Of a stretch of DNA of 12,216 nt, positions 1 through 7,963 are shown in pieces. Source of the stretch: Sulfurimonas sp. (GTDB lineage Bacteria; Campylobacterota; Campylobacteria; Campylobacterales; Sulfurimonadaceae); assembly GCA_030646745.1 (NCBI GenBank), contig JAUSKV010000288.1, positions 1 to 12,216 on the forward strand, read 5' to 3'. Below the pieces are notes generated by a model. That model was not told where the DNA came from and did no database searches. It saw only the letters and a program-made list of their open reading frames with translations. The number at the start of each line of letters is the position of its first letter. Within the stretch, counting starts at the first letter, position 1. Position numbers and translations under genes: made by a program.

Positions 1-3000
1 ATCTACACCCTGTCTCTTAAAGATTATCTCTTAAATAAAAAACTCTATTATAAAATCAGGTTTCTTGATACAAACGGCAACGAAAAAATTGCACTTAATT
101 ATGATAAAAAAGAGAATAAAATTATTGAAATAAAAGAAAAGGATCTTCAAAATCAATCAAATAAAGATTATTTTATAGAGGCTATGAAATTAAAAGAAGA
201 TGAGATATATCTCTCAGAATTAAATCTAAATACAGAATTTGGAAAAGTCGTGGAGCCACATGCCCCTATTTTGAGATACTCGACTCCTTTTATAGATGAA
301 AATGGTGAAATAAAAGGGGTTCTTGTAATGAGCCTCAATGCCGAATATATTTTAAATGCAGTTGCATCCGCAAAAGCTATGGATGAGACTAGAGAGTTTA
401 AAAAATATTATCTTTTAAACGAGCAGGGAGATTATCTCTATATAGGTGATGAAACTAAAAGATGGGGTTCTCAATTGGGAACTAATTACAACTTTAAAAA
501 TGATTATAAAGATGTAATGGACGAGTTTGCGAATAAAGACGAAGCACTCTTTGTAAAAAACAATAAAATATTCTCTATGAATAAAATTTATCCGGATAAA
601 AAAAATAATAAAGCTAGATTTTTCTATCTTGTAACAGCTCTTGATGAAAATGTAGCATTCTCCTCGTTGGATACGTTTGTTATAATATTTTTTATAATCT
701 TAGGAAGCACACTTCTTTTAGGTCTGTTTTTTGTCAATAGTTACATCTCAAAACTTATGAATCCTCTAAGTAGAATAACCTCGCAGTTAAAAGCCCTCTC
801 AAACGGAGAGATACAAAAAGAAGCTATTGATTACAGAGCGAATGATGAAATTGGTGCAATTGTAAAAGCGACAACTATACTTATAAATGCCATAGAGACT
901 ACAATAAATCAGGCGAATGCAGTTGCAAACGGTGATTTTACTAAGAATATAGTGCTTCTTGGCAAAAACGATAAGCTTGGATCGGCACTTATTGAAATGA
1001 CAAAAAGGCTCAAAGAGATTTCAGCTCTTGCAACGAATCTCTCTAGGGGTAACTATGATGTTCCTATAGTTGCAAAGGGAAGCAGTGATGAGTTAGGTTT
1101 GGCACTCATTGAAATGGTTAAATATTTAGAGCAGATAACAACAATTTCCGAATCCATAGCCCATGGTAATTTGGATGTAAGATACAAATCAAAAGGGTCT
1201 GATGACAGACTAGGTATCTCAGTTTTGGAAATGATAGAGTATCTGAAAAGCATCTTAAAACAGGCAAATGCCATAACTAAAGAGGATTTTACGCATTCTA
1301 TTGAGGTGAAATCAAAGAGTGATGAGTTAGGACTGGCAATTGTAACCATGACCGATATTTTGAGAGTAAATAGCATGAAAAACAGAGACGATATCTATTT
1401 TAATGAGGGAGTGAGTGAGTTTAATGATGCTATAACAGACATAGCTGACATGGCAGAGCTGTCAAAAGAGGCTATTACGACTATAAGCCGTTATGTGGGT
1501 GCTGTGAGCGGGGCTGTTTATGGTTATGAGCAAAGTAGAGGCAGCTTGGAGCTCGGAACAACTTTTGCCATGAATGAATCCAACATGCAACCCTATAGCT
1601 TTAAACTTGGAGAGGGTGTTATCGGTCAAGTTGCTTTAGAAAAAATCCCGATGCATTTAAAAAATATAAAAGAGAGTGATTACAAGATAGAGACGGCTAC
1701 GACACTCACGAATGCAAAAGAGGTCTATGTTTTTCCTCTTACTTATGAAGAGGCACTTTTTGGTGTGGTAGAAATTATGAGTTTAAGAGAGTTCACAAAA
1801 GTGGATAAAGAGTACTTTGCTAAAGTGGCAACTATCTTTGCAACCGCACTCTACACAACAGCGCAAAATTCGCAGATAAAAGTGCTGCTAGAAAAATCAC
1901 AACAAGCTTACGAAGAGTTACAGGTTCAAAGCGAAGAACTTCAAGAGTCAAATGTTCAGATGGAAGAGCAACAGCAGCAGCTTACGCTTCAGTCAAGAGA
2001 GCTGCAAGAAAAAAACAGTACTTTAGCTCTGGCAAAACAAGAGATAGACAAAAGAGCAAAAGATTTGGAAAAAGCTTCTAAATATAAAAGCGAATTTTTG
2101 GCAAATATGTCGCATGAGCTTCGAACTCCGCTTAATTCAATTATTCTTCTTTCAAAACTTTTGAGCATGAATTCGGATGCAAAACTTGACGACGAGAGCG
2201 TGAAAAAAGTTTCTGTAATCAATAGAGCAGGTAACGATTTGCTTCTTCTGATAAATGATATTTTAGATTTAACCAAAATAGAATCCGGAAAAATGGAGCT
2301 TGTTATCTCAGAACTCCACTCCGGGGATATATTAGAAGACATGCGTGGACTTTTTGGCGCTTTGGCTGAAGAAAAAAGGGTTAAGTTTATCATAAACGAC
2401 AACTTGAAGGATACATTTAAAACCGATAGCGTGAAGCTCTCACAAGTGCTTAAAAATCTTTTATCCAATGCATTTAAATTTACAAAAGAGGGTTCGGTTA
2501 TCTTAGATGTTAGCCTAAGAGATGAAAACATTATGATTAGCGTCAAAGATACAGGCATTGGCATACAAAGTGATAAGATAAATACAATTTTTGATGCATT
2601 TAAACAGGTGGATGGCTCTATCAGCAGAGAGTTTGGCGGAACAGGACTTGGTCTCTCAATTAGTAAAACAATAGTAGAGCTTTTACATGGACATATTTTC
2701 GTTGAGAGTGAATTTGGCAAAGGTACAACGTTTACTGTAATACTACCTATGACAAATGAATTTGGCACTCCGAAAGTTAAAATTCCACACTCAATAAAAG
2801 AGGAGACACATGGGAGTAACCATGAACTCATCTCTTTTGTGTCGGAGGATAGTTGTTTGTTTAGTGGAGATGAGTTGTCACATAAAAATATTTTAATAGT
2901 GGATGATGACAGTAGAAATATATTTACTCTTACCTCTGTTTTAGAAAATTTGAATGCGGAGGTTTATAGTGCTTTTAACGGAAAAGAGGCTATGGAAATT

Positions 3001-3246
3001 CTTGAAAAAGAGGGGAAAATAGATATTGTTTTAATGGATATTATGATGCCTGTCATGGATGGTTTAAATGCTATAAGAAGTATCAGATCAAATGAGAAAT
3101 ATAAAAATATCCCTATCATCGCTATTACCGCAAAAACTATGCCGCAAGATAAACAAGATTGTCTCGATGCGGGTGCGAGTGATTACCTGCCAAAACCCTT
3201 AGAACATGGTGCCCTTATTTCCATGGTCAAGGCATGGATAAAGTAG
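1..3246 (+). CDS. Hybrid histidine kinase with Cache sensor, five HAMP-like repeats, GAF, HisKA, HATPase and receiver (5' partial)
   Basis: A membrane sensor kinase that should autophosphorylate on His and pass phosphate to its own receiver and probably to the downstream response regulators. The frame is open from base 1, so the true start lies left of the window; the ATG at 184 sits inside the sensor domain and is unlikely to be the start. Numbering from that Met: the end of a periplasmic dCACHE-like sensor (upstream codons plus 1-150), a membrane helix about 164-188, five HAMP-like units about 190-400, GAF about 420-565, a Gln/Glu-rich coiled coil about 570-625, HisKA with phospho-acceptor His644 in FLANMSHELRTP, HATPase with an N box (LKNLLSNAFKF), a G1 box (DTGIGI, from 789) and a G2 box (GGTGLGLS), then a receiver with Asp952 in VLMDIMMP and a conserved Lys in LPKP. 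There is no Hpt domain. The stop abuts the ATG of the next gene. Domain identity is secure; the ligand is unknown. Confidence 0.95.
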   Translation: MYTLSLKDYLLNKKLYYKIRFLDTNGNEKIALNYDKKENKIIEIKEKDLQNQSNKDYFIEAMKLKEDEIYLSELNLNTEFGKVVEPHAPILRYSTPFIDENGEIKGVLVMSLNAEYILNAVASAKAMDETREFKKYYLLNEQGDYLYIGDETKRWGSQLGTNYNFKNDYKDVMDEFANKDEALFVKNNKIFSMNKIYPDKKNNKARFFYLVTALDENVAFSSLDTFVIIFFIILGSTLLLGLFFVNSYISKLMNPLSRITSQLKALSNGEIQKEAIDYRANDEIGAIVKATTILINAIETTINQANAVANGDFTKNIVLLGKNDKLGSALIEMTKRLKEISALATNLSRGNYDVPIVAKGSSDELGLALIEMVKYLEQITTISESIAHGNLDVRYKSKGSDDRLGISVLEMIEYLKSILKQANAITKEDFTHSIEVKSKSDELGLAIVTMTDILRVNSMKNRDDIYFNEGVSEFNDAITDIADMAELSKEAITTISRYVGAVSGAVYGYEQSRGSLELGTTFAMNESNMQPYSFKLGEGVIGQVALEKIPMHLKNIKESDYKIETATTLTNAKEVYVFPLTYEEALFGVVEIMSLREFTKVDKEYFAKVATIFATALYTTAQNSQIKVLLEKSQQAYEELQVQSEELQESNVQMEEQQQQLTLQSRELQEKNSTLALAKQEIDKRAKDLEKASKYKSEFLANMSHELRTPLNSIILLSKLLSMNSDAKLDDESVKKVSVINRAGNDLLLLINDILDLTKIESGKMELVISELHSGDILEDMRGLFGALAEEKRVKFIINDNLKDTFKTDSVKLSQVLKNLLSNAFKFTKEGSVILDVSLRDENIMISVKDTGIGIQSDKINTIFDAFKQVDGSISREFGGTGLGLSISKTIVELLHGHIFVESEFGKGTTFTVILPMTNEFGTPKVKIPHSIKEETHGSNHELISFVSEDSCLFSGDELSHKNILIVDDDSRNIFTLTSVLENLNAEVYSAFNGKEAMEILEKEGKIDIVLMDIMMPVMDGLNAIRSIRSNEKYKNIPIIAITAKTMPQDKQDCLDAGASDYLPKPLEHGALISMVKAWIK

Positions 3247-4914
3247 ATGCTTAAATATTTTGAAGACTCCAAGGTATGCAGAGTAATGCTTCATCCTCCT
3301 TTGGTCGCAGAGGACATCCACGGGCTTCAAAAATTATTTTATAAAGAGTATTCAAAATGGATAGTAGAGTTTGGTCGTATCTATAATATCAGCGGAGTGT
3401 TGGTAAATTTACTTTATAAAGAGATATTTAAAAACAATAAAAATATTTCAATTATTACCCATAAAAATAAGCTGAGTAGATACCTAGACAAACTTGGATT
3501 TAAAACAACCTTTATCTCACTTTTAAAAGATTCTGTTGTGAAAACGAGTTTGATAGAGGTGGTTTTAATAGGCGGAAGTGCAGACTCTTCACCAAAAATT
3601 GTGCATATCGTTTCAAATATTGACATTACAAACTTAAGTGTTGTTGTTGTTCAGCATGTACAGATAGACAGAGTGGGCCTATTTGATGAAATACTGCAAA
3701 AATATACCACTCATAAAGTCTGTTATGCAAAAGAGGGTGAAAAAATTCAAAAAGGTGTTATCTATTTAGCTCCTAACAACAAACATCTCAAAATAAAAGA
3801 GGGTCTCTTTTTTCTGAGCGATGAGGAGAAATATAATTATGCCAAGCCATCCATATCTCTGAGTTACGAGTCGTTTTCTGCATACTATAAAGAGTCTCTT
3901 TTGGTGATACAAGAGTGCGGATATGCAAGTGACGGGGTGGATAAATTAGAGTTTTTAAAGAGAAACAAATCAACACTCATCGTGCAAGACCAATGTGAGT
4001 GCGAAGCGAAAAGCATGGTTTTAAATGCGGTTGCCCTAAATATTCAAGATTACATATTGAATCAAGAAGATATTGTACTCTTTATAAATTTTGTAAATAA
4101 AAAAAAGACAAAAGAGGAGTGGATAGAGTATTTGTTAGAAATGATTTTAGAACGCTACGGCTATGATTTCAGGCTCTATCAGAGGGATATGATTCAAAGG
4201 CGTGTTGAGCTTTTTAGGATTAAGCATCAGATAAAAAATATTAAAGATGCGGTGGCTCTTATAGTTTTTAACAAAACCGCATTTAAAGTTTTCTTTTTAG
4301 AAGTCTCCATAAATGTAACTGAATTTTTTAGAAAGCCAAGCTCTTTTCGTCATATAATAAAACTTTTTAAAAAGCACTATAAAAAAGCTCATAACATAAA
4401 AGTATGGAGTGCGGGGTGTAGCAGCGGAGAAGAGGTTTACTCTCTGGCTATTTTGCTGCAAAGTTTAGGAATGCTTCAAAAAACCATTCTATACGCAACT
4501 GATTTTAACAGTGTAGTTTTAGAAGAAGCCAAGAACGGAATCTACTCCAATGACTCTTACGCGCTTGCTCTTAGTAACTTTGAGCAGATTGGTTTAGATG
4601 ACAGATTAGAAAAATACATTACAAAAAGTGAAAATTATATAACCATTGATGAAAAAATTAGAGAAAAGACGCTATTTTTTCAGCATAATTTGGCGACAGA
4701 CAGCTCTTTTAATGAATTTGATATTATAATATGCAGCAATGTGATTATATATTTCGACGACAATTTGCAAAAAAGAGTCTTTAACCTATTTTATGAGTCG
4801 CTAAAGTTTGGCGGGTATTTAATTTTAGGTCAGAGTGAAACTGTTCACTTCGCATTTAAAGATAAATTTAAGAAGTGTGGTGATGAAAGTAAAATTTATA
4901 AGAAAGTGGCTTGA
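3247..4914 (+). CDS. STAS-like/CheB/CheR fusion: receptor-type methylesterase and methyltransferase in one protein
   Basis: A 555-residue cytoplasmic fusion. Residues about 1-95 look STAS-like (pattern ISGVLVNLLYKE, then a strand-helix unit ending LDKLGFK). Residues about 105-265 are a CheB methylesterase: candidate triad Ser111 (LIGGSADSS), His137 (VVQHV) and Asp229 (YASDGV), with APNNKHLKI matching the family APGDKH segment. The triad spacing (26 and 92) is close to enteric CheB (26 and 96). Residues about 285-553 are a CheR methyltransferase: QRRV (about 317-320), NVTEFFR (356-362), the SAM-binding WSAGCSSGEE (387-396), ATDFN, and CSNVIIYFD (from 496). CheR and CheB normally add and remove methyl groups on Glu side chains of receptors. 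The usual CheB receiver domain is absent and the STAS-like domain takes its place. The start ATG follows the upstream TAG directly, so translation is probably coupled. The CheB oxyanion region is divergent (no GASTGG), so esterase activity is less certain than methyltransferase activity. Confidence 0.93.
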   Translation: MLKYFEDSKVCRVMLHPPLVAEDIHGLQKLFYKEYSKWIVEFGRIYNISGVLVNLLYKEIFKNNKNISIITHKNKLSRYLDKLGFKTTFISLLKDSVVKTSLIEVVLIGGSADSSPKIVHIVSNIDITNLSVVVVQHVQIDRVGLFDEILQKYTTHKVCYAKEGEKIQKGVIYLAPNNKHLKIKEGLFFLSDEEKYNYAKPSISLSYESFSAYYKESLLVIQECGYASDGVDKLEFLKRNKSTLIVQDQCECEAKSMVLNAVALNIQDYILNQEDIVLFINFVNKKKTKEEWIEYLLEMILERYGYDFRLYQRDMIQRRVELFRIKHQIKNIKDAVALIVFNKTAFKVFFLEVSINVTEFFRKPSSFRHIIKLFKKHYKKAHNIKVWSAGCSSGEEVYSLAILLQSLGMLQKTILYATDFNSVVLEEAKNGIYSNDSYALALSNFEQIGLDDRLEKYITKSENYITIDEKIREKTLFFQHNLATDSSFNEFDIIICSNVIIYFDDNLQKRVFNLFYESLKFGGYLILGQSETVHFAFKDKFKKCGDESKIYKKVA

Positions 4915-6176
4915 TGAAAAATATATTATGTATAGATGACTTGGCAACAAACCTATTTGTTTTAGAGAGTGTTCTTAAAGAGACAGAAGATGCGTTGTAT
5001 GATGTTTTTGTTGCTAAATCCGCACATGCCGGTTTAGATATTTTATTGAAAGAAAAAATTGATTTAATTCTTCTTGATGTGATGATGCCGGATGTTGACG
5101 GCTTCCTTTGTGCCAAAATGATAAAATCAAATAAAAAAACAAAAGATATACCTATTATATTTATAACTGCAAATAAAGATGACGCAACGATTGAGAAGTG
5201 CTACGAAGTGGGTGGTTCAGATTATGTAAATAAGCCATTCAACAGTATAGAACTTTTAAATCGTGTCTCTTTTCATTTAAAACTTGCGGATAAGAAGAGG
5301 TTAATAACAAAAGAAAAAGAGTTTACTCAAAGCGTATTAGATTTGCAGGATAACTTTATAATTGTAACCGATGCAAATCAAGTTTTACATGCAAACAAAG
5401 CGCTTCTGAACTTTTTTTCTTTTAACACTTTATACGATTTTCAAAAAAACATGGGCTGTATCGCCAACCTGTTTATAAAAGAAGAGCCTTATTTTCATCT
5501 AAACTTAGTTGAAAATTCTCTTGCTTGGATTGATGAGGTTGTAGAAAGACTTAAGGAGAGAGATGTTCTTGTTAAAATTGTTAGAGATTTTCAGGAGTAT
5601 ATTTTCACTCTCAAAATTGCAATTTTTCATGACTACTATATAGTAACCATGACGGATGTTACTACTATCTCTGTTCGTTCACTCGAGTATGAACATGATG
5701 CCAATTTTGACAGCCTCACACAAATTTATAACAGGAATATGTTCAATCGTTTAATTGAGAAGAAAATTTACGAAGCAAGGCTGCAAAAGAGCTCTTTCGT
5801 ATTTGTTATATTAGATATTGATTTTTTCAAAAAGGTAAATGATACCTATGGACATCTAGCCGGAGATAGTGTACTCAAAGAGATTACAGCCCTTACAAAA
5901 GAGCATATAAGAGTCAATGATATTTTTGCAAGATGGGGCGGAGAAGAGTTTGTTGTAGTCCTTGATGCGGATATAAAAAAAGGTTTTGAAATAGCTGAGA
6001 GTTTAAGAAAAAATATTGAGTGTAAAGAGTTTGCCATTGTTAAAAACATCACATGCAGTTTTGGCATTACAGAGTTTAGAGAAAAAGATAGTTTAGAAAG
6101 GATGATTAAAAGAGCAGATGAATCTCTCTATGAGGCTAAATCGAGTGGAAGAAACAGAGTATGTCAAAGCAAGTAG
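4914..6176 (+). CDS. REC-PAS-GGDEF response regulator, diguanylate cyclase
   Basis: A 420-residue response regulator predicted to make c-di-GMP from two GTP when phosphorylated. Order: receiver 1-125 (CIDD acidic pair, acceptor Asp55 in LILLDVMMP, ITA, and Lys in VNKPF), PAS-like about 140-255 (FIIVTDANQVLHANKAL, ending YYIVTMTDVT), GGDEF about 265-420. The catalytic motif is GGEEF (342-346), with DSLTQIYNRNMF and DIDFFKKVNDTYGH as the expected substrate and metal segments. An inhibitory I-site RVND (333-336) sits nine residues before GGEEF, the same offset as in PleD, so product inhibition is expected. The ATG at 4914 shares its A with the upstream TGA (TGATG), typical of coupled translation. 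An in-frame TTG at 4911 is possible but less likely. The receiver is a near copy of that in the next gene. Likely partner: the kinase at the head of the operon. Confidence 0.95.
   Translation: MKNILCIDDLATNLFVLESVLKETEDALYDVFVAKSAHAGLDILLKEKIDLILLDVMMPDVDGFLCAKMIKSNKKTKDIPIIFITANKDDATIEKCYEVGGSDYVNKPFNSIELLNRVSFHLKLADKKRLITKEKEFTQSVLDLQDNFIIVTDANQVLHANKALLNFFSFNTLYDFQKNMGCIANLFIKEEPYFHLNLVENSLAWIDEVVERLKERDVLVKIVRDFQEYIFTLKIAIFHDYYIVTMTDVTTISVRSLEYEHDANFDSLTQIYNRNMFNRLIEKKIYEARLQKSSFVFVILDIDFFKKVNDTYGHLAGDSVLKEITALTKEHIRVNDIFARWGGEEFVVVLDADIKKGFEIAESLRKNIECKEFAIVKNITCSFGITEFREKDSLERMIKRADESLYEAKSSGRNRVCQSK
5112..5152 (+). repeat. Copy 1 of a 41-bp near-identical segment shared by two receiver domains
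   Basis: This segment, encoding AKMIKSNKKTKDIP within the diguanylate cyclase receiver, matches 6374-6414 at 40 of 41 bases (difference: A at 5138, G at 6400). The flanking receiver sequence is similar in protein (KIDLILLDV before it, IIF.TA after it) but diverged in DNA. Confidence 0.9.
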
Positions 6177-7963
6177 CACACACTTACAATATACTATCCG
6201 TAGATGATAATCAAAATAATCTGTTTACGCTGGGTGTCCTGCTTCATACTCAGAAGAACATAAAAAATAGAGGAGTTTTAACTGCCAAAGAGGCTTTAAA
6301 TGTACTTCTGACTGAAAAAATAGATTTGATTCTTTTGGATGTTCAAATGCCTGAGATAAATGGTTTTGAGTTAGCCAAAATGATAAAATCAAATAAAAAG
6401 ACAAAAGATATACCAATCATTTTTGTAACGGCTGTGTTTAAAAGTGAAGAGTTTATCAAAGAGGGTTTTGAAATTGGTGCGGTCGATTATATAACAAAAC
6501 CCATAGATGATAACCAGCTTATAAATAAAATCACACTCTATCTTAAAGTTTTTGATCAACAAAACAGATTGGTTCAGAGTGAAAAGAGATTTTATGATAT
6601 AGCTCAAAGCGTAGGGGACGGAATTTACACACTCGATACAGAGAATAAAACTACATTTATTAATAATGAGGCGCTTAAAATACTCGATTTTGAACATGAA
6701 GAGCTGATTGGCAAAAATATTCATGATTATATTCACTATAAAGATATTAAGAATAAACCAATAGCATCTAAACAGTGTCACATACATCAAACAATACTTA
6801 ATGGCGACAAATATATAAATGAAAATGAATATCTAGTCAAAAAAGATGGTACGTTTTTGCAAGTATCTTTGGTTGCAACGCCGTTTCTTGTAGATTACAA
6901 AACAGTCGGCACAGTGGTGGTATTTAGAGACAAAATGCATCAGAAAACAATAACTTCCCTAGAAGAGGAAAAGTCCAAACATCAAGAGCAGATAATACAC
7001 TCTATGATTAACATGATAGAGTCTCGTGACTCTTACACGGCTGGTCATACAAAAAGGGTCGCTCACTATTGTATTTTAATTGCCAAGGAGATGGGTTATA
7101 GCGATACAGATATAGAAATCCTAAGAAATGCAGCTTGGTTGCATGATATAGGCAAAATCTCAACACCCGACAATGTTTTATTAAAACCAAACAGACTAAA
7201 TGAAACAGAGTATGAACTGATACAAGAGCATCTAAGGGCTGGTTATGAGATGCTTTCAGAAATAGATCAATACAAAGCAATGGCTGATATCATGCGGGAG
7301 CATCATGAAAAGTATAATGGCAGCGGTTATCCAAGAGGGTTAAAAGCGAACGAGATAAAACCGCTCAGTAGAATTATGATGGTCGCCGATGCTTTTGATG
7401 CAATGACTACAAACAGAGTGTATAAGCCAAGAAAATCAATATCTGTCGCTCTAAAAGAGTTGAAAGAGTTGAGTGCTGTACATTTTCATCCTGAGGTAGT
7501 AGATGCAGCAGTTATTGCCCTAAAAAAGATAAAGATAGACAATGAAATTTCTCAACTGCCAAGGACGACCAGAGAAGAGCAAAGATTTTCTTATTTCTAC
7601 AGAGACAGACTTACCAATCTCTTTGTGTTAGAGTATCTCTCTCTTATTCTTAGATATCATATAGCCTCAAAATCTGTATATATCTACAAAATACAATTAC
7701 ACAATTTTTCGGAATTTAACAAAAAATTTTCTTGGGCAAAAGGGGATGATTTTTTAGTTGAATTTTCAAAATTTATAGACAGTTTGTACAGCAACACTAT
7801 TGCGTTTAGAGTGGAGGGTGACGATTTTATGATTCTAAGTGAAAATGCTCTTGATAACATAAATGAGGATATTCAAAAGAGTGAACTTCTAAAAAATTCA
7901 ATCATAACTTGCACTCTAGAAACGGAGTATATTGAGGATATCACTACTCAGTTCGAAAATTAA
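6161..7963 (+). CDS. REC-PAS-HD-GYP response regulator with degenerate C-terminal GGDEF, c-di-GMP phosphodiesterase
   Basis: A 600-residue response regulator predicted to hydrolyse c-di-GMP. Receiver 1-135: SVDD, acceptor Asp60 in LILLDVQMP, Lys in ITKPI. PAS about 140-260 (GDGIYTLDTENKTTFINNEA ... GTVVVFRD). HD-GYP about 280-460: AGHTKRVAHY, LHDIGKI with His328-Asp329, EHLRAGYEML, HHEKYNGSGYP (381-391; Asn386 where Asp is usual), VADAFDAMTTNRVYK and HFHPEVVDA, so the metal ligands look complete. About 480-600 is a GGDEF-like domain (DRLTNLFVLEYL, then EGDDF at 552-556). It lacks GGDEF and the substrate Asp/Gly pattern, so it is probably inactive and may be a GTP or nucleotide sensor. The ATG at 6161 lies 16 bases inside the preceding gene, a coupled arrangement. 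It faces the diguanylate cyclase directly as an opposing enzyme. No terminator was seen after it. Confidence 0.94.
   Translation: MSKQVAHTYNILSVDDNQNNLFTLGVLLHTQKNIKNRGVLTAKEALNVLLTEKIDLILLDVQMPEINGFELAKMIKSNKKTKDIPIIFVTAVFKSEEFIKEGFEIGAVDYITKPIDDNQLINKITLYLKVFDQQNRLVQSEKRFYDIAQSVGDGIYTLDTENKTTFINNEALKILDFEHEELIGKNIHDYIHYKDIKNKPIASKQCHIHQTILNGDKYINENEYLVKKDGTFLQVSLVATPFLVDYKTVGTVVVFRDKMHQKTITSLEEEKSKHQEQIIHSMINMIESRDSYTAGHTKRVAHYCILIAKEMGYSDTDIEILRNAAWLHDIGKISTPDNVLLKPNRLNETEYELIQEHLRAGYEMLSEIDQYKAMADIMREHHEKYNGSGYPRGLKANEIKPLSRIMMVADAFDAMTTNRVYKPRKSISVALKELKELSAVHFHPEVVDAAVIALKKIKIDNEISQLPRTTREEQRFSYFYRDRLTNLFVLEYLSLILRYHIASKSVYIYKIQLHNFSEFNKKFSWAKGDDFLVEFSKFIDSLYSNTIAFRVEGDDFMILSENALDNINEDIQKSELLKNSIITCTLETEYIEDITTQFEN
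6374..6414 (+). repeat. Copy 2 of the 41-bp near-identical receiver segment
   Basis: Direct-repeat partner of 5112-5152, in the same position of the HD-GYP protein's receiver. It points to a tandem duplication of a response-regulator head, possibly with later gene conversion. Confidence 0.9.

Noticed and set aside
184..186. ATG at 184 as the start of the histidine kinase
   Set aside because: The frame stays open to base 1 and the upstream codons continue a Cache-type sensor pattern (IRFLDTNGNEKIALNY), so the gene starts outside the window.
1989..2831. 280-codon open frame on the minus strand
   Set aside because: It is the reverse shadow of the HisKA/HATPase region; the protein is Ser/Leu-rich with no family features, while the plus strand carries clear kinase motifs.
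3571..3582. Loss of CheB catalytic serine (GASTGG motif not present)
   Set aside because: On alignment Ser111 in IGGSADSS still occupies the catalytic position, and His137 and Asp229 keep near-normal spacing, so inactivation is not shown.
6389..6790. 133-codon open frame on the minus strand
   Set aside because: Lies wholly inside the receiver/PAS part of the HD-GYP gene and has low-complexity Ile/Phe/Asn composition.
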